From assembly GCF_002101705.1 (NCBI RefSeq), contig NZ_LQPC01000030.1, forward strand, positions 1 to 64,000: 64,000 nucleotides of DNA, in the 5' to 3' direction. The stretch comes from Mycolicibacterium iranicum (GTDB taxonomy: Bacteria > Actinomycetota > Actinomycetes > Mycobacteriales > Mycobacteriaceae). The notes under the pieces were generated by a model that worked only from the letters and a program-made list of their open reading frames with translations, was not told where the DNA came from and searched no databases. Made by a program: the position numbers and the translations under genes. Below, one piece after another: positions 60,026 to 64,000 of the stretch; positions within the stretch are counted from its first letter, which is position 1; the number at the start of each line of letters is the position of its first letter.

Positions 60026-61752
60026 TAGTAGTCGCCGTCCTCGAATTCGGTCTCCTCCAGCGCCACGCGGATCCGTTCGGTGTCCTCAGGGGTCCAGCCG
60101 TCGGGTGGTGCGGCACCTGCCCACCCGTCCAGGATGAAGTCGCCGTAGTTGTGCCCGTGCCCGCCAGGCACCGACGTGGCGTTGGTCATGTCGGCGGCCA
60201 CCTGCCAGAACGTGATGATCGGATACCAGCGCATCGATCGGCTGCGGTCGCGCCCGGGAGGCTCCGACAGCCAGTCGGGTCGGGTGAACAGAAGGTCCTG
60301 TGACCACCAGACGATCGGGTCGGATGAATGTTGCAGGAAGAGCACTCTGGGCTCATCCCAGGGCTGCGCAGCGTCGGCCGCGATCTGCGAAGCGTTGTTG
60401 CCTTGCGAGAACCGCACGGTGCGCCCGTTGTCGTAGCGGGGTTCCACCTCGGGAGTGCCGGGATCGCGGCGCACCGTGATGCCGTGCCACAGCGGGCTTG
60501 CGTTGGGCGGGCCCACCCACAGCACCGAAGAAAAGCCCATCCGGGAGATGTCCGGCAGCCAGTCGAACGCGCCCTGCCCGGCCATCGAGCCGAGGCTCTC
60601 GCCGTAGAGCAGCAGGCGTGGGCGCCGGTCCTCTGGCAATTGCGCCCATCGTTCGTGGACGGCGTCGATCATCATCCGGCCCGATTCCATCGACTTCTGC
60701 TGATCGCCCAGGAACGAGATCCAGCTCGGCAGATACGAGTACTGGGAGCCGACGATCGCGGTGTCGCCGTTGTACATCATCTCCAGTGATCGCGCCGCGA
60801 TCGGGTTGATCCAGCCCGTCCCGGTGGTGGGTGCGATGACGAGCACCTCGCGGTCGAAGGCGCGGGTACGTTCGAGTTCGCTGAGCAACACCGCCATTCG
60901 CGCTTCGTCGGTGTCGGCGGTCTGCAGGCCGACATACGCACGGATCGGTTCCTTGGCGGGCCTGCCGTTGATGCGTGCCAACTCGTCGGCGTTCGGTCCG
61001 GACGTCACGAAGTTGCGCCCTTGATATCCCAGAGTGTCCCAAGCGGCGAAAGATTCAGGGCTGCCTGATCTTTCGCGTTCCTCCGGCTGAACGACGCCCT
61101 CTCGAGTCGTGGTGTTCTGCGGTTGGAAGATTCGGTTGGCGCCCGCGAGAAAGCCGCGCATGAGCACGCCGTTGACGAGCGTGATGACCAGGACGACCAC
61201 GACGGCGGTGCCGATGAACAGCGCCATCTCGTCGGACAGGCGCCAGCGCCGGATGAGGAAGCGCGCCATCGTCTTGATGAGGTCAAGCAGGACCCGTGCC
61301 GTCGCGATGCACAGGCCCGCGACCGCAACGGCGACCAGGATGAGCCGCAGGTAGCTCGTCGTACTGGGCCCTTCCATTCCCATCAGCGAGGAGACCTGAC
61401 GTTGCCACGCCGCGGCGGGGATCACCATCAACACGCTGGCAACTACGGCGACGACCACCGTGACAGCCTTGAGGGTGTACAGGACTTTGGGAGGGGGCGG
61501 CCACCACGCGCGATTCCTGAGCACGAAGCGCCGGAGCATCCGTTCGAGAAACACGCCGATGCCGTAGCCGATGGCTGCGTTGATGCCGCCGATCAGCCCC
61601 TGGAACAGCCAGTCCCTGGGCAACAGCGAAGGGGTGAGCGAGAGGCAGAAGAACAGCGCACCGAGCGCGACTCCGGTGAAGTCGAGGCGAAGGAGCCGCC
61701 ACACCCACAGGTAGGCGGGATGTGCGTCGGCGCCGCCCCCATTTACCCCCAC
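60025..61752 (-). CDS. Membrane-anchored alpha/beta-hydrolase of the Rv1069c type
   Basis: This roughly 575-residue protein has four to five N-terminal membrane helices (about 15-200) and a C-terminal alpha/beta-hydrolase domain outside or inside the membrane, with the nucleophile elbow YGESLGSMAG and a late His in GGHGHNYGD. The family occurs widely in mycobacteria with no known substrate; lipid ester cleavage is plausible. Start uncertain: GTG at 61752 lies 11 bp after the purL stop, while GTG at 61788 would overlap purL. Confidence 0.83.
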   Translation of the reverse strand: MGVNGGGADAHPAYLWVWRLLRLDFTGVALGALFFCLSLTPSLLPRDWLFQGLIGGINAAIGYGIGVFLERMLRRFVLRNRAWWPPPPKVLYTLKAVTVVVAVVASVLMVIPAAAWQRQVSSLMGMEGPSTTSYLRLILVAVAVAGLCIATARVLLDLIKTMARFLIRRWRLSDEMALFIGTAVVVVLVITLVNGVLMRGFLAGANRIFQPQNTTTREGVVQPEERERSGSPESFAAWDTLGYQGRNFVTSGPNADELARINGRPAKEPIRAYVGLQTADTDEARMAVLLSELERTRAFDREVLVIAPTTGTGWINPIAARSLEMMYNGDTAIVGSQYSYLPSWISFLGDQQKSMESGRMMIDAVHERWAQLPEDRRPRLLLYGESLGSMAGQGAFDWLPDISRMGFSSVLWVGPPNASPLWHGITVRRDPGTPEVEPRYDNGRTVRFSQGNNASQIAADAAQPWDEPRVLFLQHSSDPIVWWSQDLLFTRPDWLSEPPGRDRSRSMRWYPIITFWQVAADMTNATSVPGGHGHNYGDFILDGWAGAAPPDGWTPEDTERIRVALEETEFEDGDY

Positions 61753-61762
61753 AATCCGAGTA

Positions 61763-64000
61763 TCAGCCGAATAGCCCGGGCAGCACACCTTCCGACGTGC
61801 GCCGCAGTTCCTCGAGGGTCACGGTGAACTGGCCCTGCACCTCGATGCTGGGTTCGCCGCCGTCAGGACCCTGGTCCACGACGCCAATGCGCGTGGCGGG
61901 CAGGCCGCGCGCTTCGCACATCGCGGTGAACCGGCTTTCCTCGGTGCGGGGTACCGCGACGAGCACTCGGCCCGCGGATTCGGAGAACAGCGTCACGAAC
62001 GGATCGCAGTCCTCGGGAAGCACGATGCGGCAACCGGTTTCACCGGCCAGCGACGCTTCGACCGCCGCCTGGATCAGCCCCCCCTCGGACAGATCGTGCG
62101 CGGCAGACACCAGCCCGTCGCGCGATGCGGCGGTCAGCACCTCGGCCAACAGCTGTTCTCGCGCCAAGTCGACCTTCGGCGGTACACCCCCGAGGTGACC
62201 GGCGCTGACCTGCGCCCAGATAGAACCGTCGAACTCGTCGTGGGTGTCTCCCAGCAGGATCAGCGTCTCCCCCGGCTCGGTGCCGAAGCCGGTCGGGATG
62301 CGCCGCTTCACATCGTCGAGAATCCCGAGCACCCCGACCACCGGGGTTGGCAGGATGGCGGTGGTGCCGGTCTGGTTGTAGAAGCTGACATTGCCTCCGG
62401 TGACCGGAATCCCCAGCGTCGCAGCGCCATCGGCGAGACCGCGGACTGCTTGGGAGAACTGCCACATGACGCCGGGGTCTTCGGGTGAACCGAAGTTCAG
62501 GCAGTTGGTGACCGCGACGGGCGTGGCGCCGGTGACGGCGACGTTGCGGTATGCCTCGGCGAGCGCCAACTGAGCCCCGGTGTACGGATCGAGCGCGGTA
62601 TAGCGACCGGACGCGTCGGTGGAGATCGCGATGCCGCGGCCGGTCTGCTCGTCGACGCGCAGCACACCGCCGTCAGCGTGCTCGGCGAGCACGGTGTTGC
62701 CGCGGACGTAGCGGTCATACTGCTCGGTGATGAAGGCGCGGCTGCACAGGTGCGGACTGCCGACCATCGCCAGCAGCGTCGCCCGCAACTCGTCGCCGGT
62801 CTGCGGGCGCTTCAGGGATGCCGACGTATCGGCGATCAGCGCGTCCTGGGTGGCGGGGCGCTCCACCGGACGCTCGTAGACGGGGCCTTCGTGGGCGACG
62901 GTGCGCGGCGGCACGTCGACGACGGTCTCCCCGTGCCAGGTGATCTCGAGCCTGCCGCTGTCGGTGACCTCGCCGATGACGGTAGCCAACACGTCCCACT
63001 TGCGGCACACCGCCATGAACGCGTCGACGTTCTCCGGGGTGACGACGGCGCACATGCGTTCCTGCGACTCGCTGGACAGGATCTCCGCCGGCGTCATGTT
63101 GGTCGCGCGCAGCGGCACGGTGTCCAGCTCGACGCGCATGCCACCATCGCCAGCAGACGCCAGCTCCGAAGTGGCGCATGACAATCCGGCACCGCCGAGG
63201 TCCTGAATACCGACGACCAGGTCGCTCGCATAAAGATCCAGGCAGCACTCGATGAGGACCTTCTCGGTGAACGGGTCGCCGACCTGGACACTCGGCAGCT
63301 TCTTGCGCCCCGACGAGCCGGACTCGTCGCCGCCGAAAGTCTCCGACGCCAGCACCGACACCCCGCCGATGCCGTCGAGACCCGTGCGGGCACCGAACAG
63401 GATGATCTTGTTTCCGGCGCCCGACGCGAACGCCAGCTTGAGGTCTTCTTTGCGCAGCACGCCGACGCACAGCGCGTTGACGAGCGGGTTGCCCGCGTAG
63501 CTCGCATCGAAAATCGTCTCGCCACCGATGTTGGGCAACCCCAGCGAGTTTCCGTAACCGCCGATGCCGCGGACCACGCCGTCGAGGACGCGGCGGGTGT
63601 CGGGGGCGTCGGCCGCCCCGAAGCGCAGCTGGTCCATCACCGCCACGGGCCGGGCACCCATCGCCATGATGTCGCGCACGATGCCGCCGACGCCGGTCGC
63701 TGCGCCCTGGTAGGGCTCGATGTAGGACGGGTGGTTGTGGGATTCCACCTTGAAGGTGGCGGCCCACCCATCACCGATGTCGACGACGCCCGCGTTCTCA
63801 CCGATGCCCGCGAGCAGACTTTCGCGCATCTTCTCGGTGGTGGTCTCCCCGAAATAGCGCAGATGCACCTTCGAGGACTTGTAGGAGCAGTGCTCGCTCC
63901 ACATCACCGAGTACATGGCCAGCTCGGCTTCGGTGGGCCGACGACCGAGGATCTCCCGGATGCGCGCGTACTCGTCGTCCTTGAGCCCTAGTTCCCGGAA
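61763..64000 (-). CDS. purL: Phosphoribosylformylglycinamidine synthase PurL (5' end outside window)
   Basis: The C-terminal 745 residues of PurL, which makes FGAM in the fourth purine step with glutamine-derived ammonia from PurQ and PurS. Visible motifs are [42 protein letters not shown] loop, and [14 protein letters not shown]. The frame stays open to base 64000 with conserved sequence ([11 protein letters not shown], then [14 protein letters not shown]), so the start lies just outside. Small PurL form, about 760 residues in total. Confidence 0.96.
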   Translation of the reverse strand, partial: FRELGLKDDEYARIREILGRRPTEAELAMYSVMWSEHCSYKSSKVHLRYFGETTTEKMRESLLAGIGENAGVVDIGDGWAATFKVESHNHPSYIEPYQGAATGVGGIVRDIMAMGARPVAVMDQLRFGAADAPDTRRVLDGVVRGIGGYGNSLGLPNIGGETIFDASYAGNPLVNALCVGVLRKEDLKLAFASGAGNKIILFGARTGLDGIGGVSVLASETFGGDESGSSGRKKLPSVQVGDPFTEKVLIECCLDLYASDLVVGIQDLGGAGLSCATSELASAGDGGMRVELDTVPLRATNMTPAEILSSESQERMCAVVTPENVDAFMAVCRKWDVLATVIGEVTDSGRLEITWHGETVVDVPPRTVAHEGPVYERPVERPATQDALIADTSASLKRPQTGDELRATLLAMVGSPHLCSRAFITEQYDRYVRGNTVLAEHADGGVLRVDEQTGRGIAISTDASGRYTALDPYTGAQLALAEAYRNVAVTGATPVAVTNCLNFGSPEDPGVMWQFSQAVRGLADGAATLGIPVTGGNVSFYNQTGTTAILPTPVVGVLGILDDVKRRIPTGFGTEPGETLILLGDTHDEFDGSIWAQVSAGHLGGVPPKVDLAREQLLAEVLTAASRDGLVSAAHDLSEGGLIQAAVEASLAGETGCRIVLPEDCDPFVTLFSESAGRVLVAVPRTEESRFTAMCEARGLPATRIGVVDQGPDGGEPSIEVQGQFTVTLEELRRTSEGVLPGLFG

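Noticed and set aside
1..64000. CRISPR array, prophage or insertion sequence
   Set aside because: No regularly spaced repeats, cas genes, transposase motifs or phage structural genes were seen. The only tandem repeat is the 15-bp unit in livF.

Overview
The window is high-GC DNA from a member of the Mycobacteriaceae, most likely a fast-growing Mycolicibacterium. The evidence is mycothiol synthase, DesA1, a polycysteine leader peptide, an LmeA-like protein, DUF732, DUF3073 and DUF3349 proteins, F420-type enzymes, many leaderless starts placed about 7 nt after a TANNNT box, and gene order. From about 15.8 kb to the right edge the genes follow, as far as I recall it, the M. tuberculosis block Rv0858c (dapC) back to Rv0803 (purL) in mirror orientation, with lineage-specific insertions.

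Layout. 0.2-6.3 kb: a fused E1 and an E2 of a 2-oxoacid dehydrogenase complex, divergent from a VOC protein, a GntR regulator and an aldehyde dehydrogenase, with two TGGATCCA palindromes between them. 6.4-13.4 kb: a six-gene operon for import (branched-chain amino-acid type ABC transporter with a permease-ATPase fusion) and catabolism (3-hydroxyisobutyrate-dehydrogenase-like enzyme and an unusual M24 hydrolase). 13.4-15.8 kb: an MFS transporter with a disturbed N-terminus and a signal-less binding-protein homologue. Three copies of the palindrome TGCAATCGATTGCA mark these promoters. 15.8-24.1 kb: aminotransferase, SRPBCC/CoA-transferase operon, zinc-finger protein, phytoene-desaturase-like flavoprotein with a TetR regulator, metallo-beta-lactamase protein, second TetR and secreted chorismate mutase. 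24.1-24.7 kb: tRNA-Phe, tRNA-Asp, tRNA-Glu and tRNA-Lys. 24.7-35.3 kb: signal-less PhnD-like protein, secreted proteins, a protein kinase, L,D-transpeptidase-like protein, MpaB-type oxygenase with TetR, desA1, dus, LCP ligase and phoU. 35.4-39.3 kb: pstSCAB.

39.5-44.2 kb holds an arsenic-type accessory block between pstS and mshD: an ArsR-ArsC fusion, a mycothiol-type ArsC, DUF3349, an MFS protein, an ArsO-like flavoprotein and an ArsR with a vicinal Cys pair. It sits beside phosphate uptake (the arsenate entry route) and mycothiol synthase (which makes the ArsC co-substrate). 44.2-51.6 kb: mshD, glnR, lmeA, thiX, the polycysteine attenuator with the DUF4395/cysA/sseC sulfur operon, a DUF732 protein, a tiny membrane ORF coupled to a nitrobindin-like protein, and an SBP lipoprotein. 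51.6-51.8 kb is a short unannotated transcription unit with a good sigma-A promoter, a 13-nt anti-Shine-Dalgarno match and a strong terminator. 51.8-64 kb: pabC, ygfZ, DUF3073, purM, cupin, NAD-binding protein, purF, an Rv0807-like protein, F420 oxidoreductase, CPBP protease, membrane hydrolase and a partial purL.

There is no insertion sequence, integrase, prophage or CRISPR array. The most promising leads are the small transcription unit at 51.6-51.8 kb, the 19-bp hairpin inside the start of pstC, the orphan TGCAATCGATTGCA regulon, the arsenic block and the M24 protein that lacks one metal ligand.
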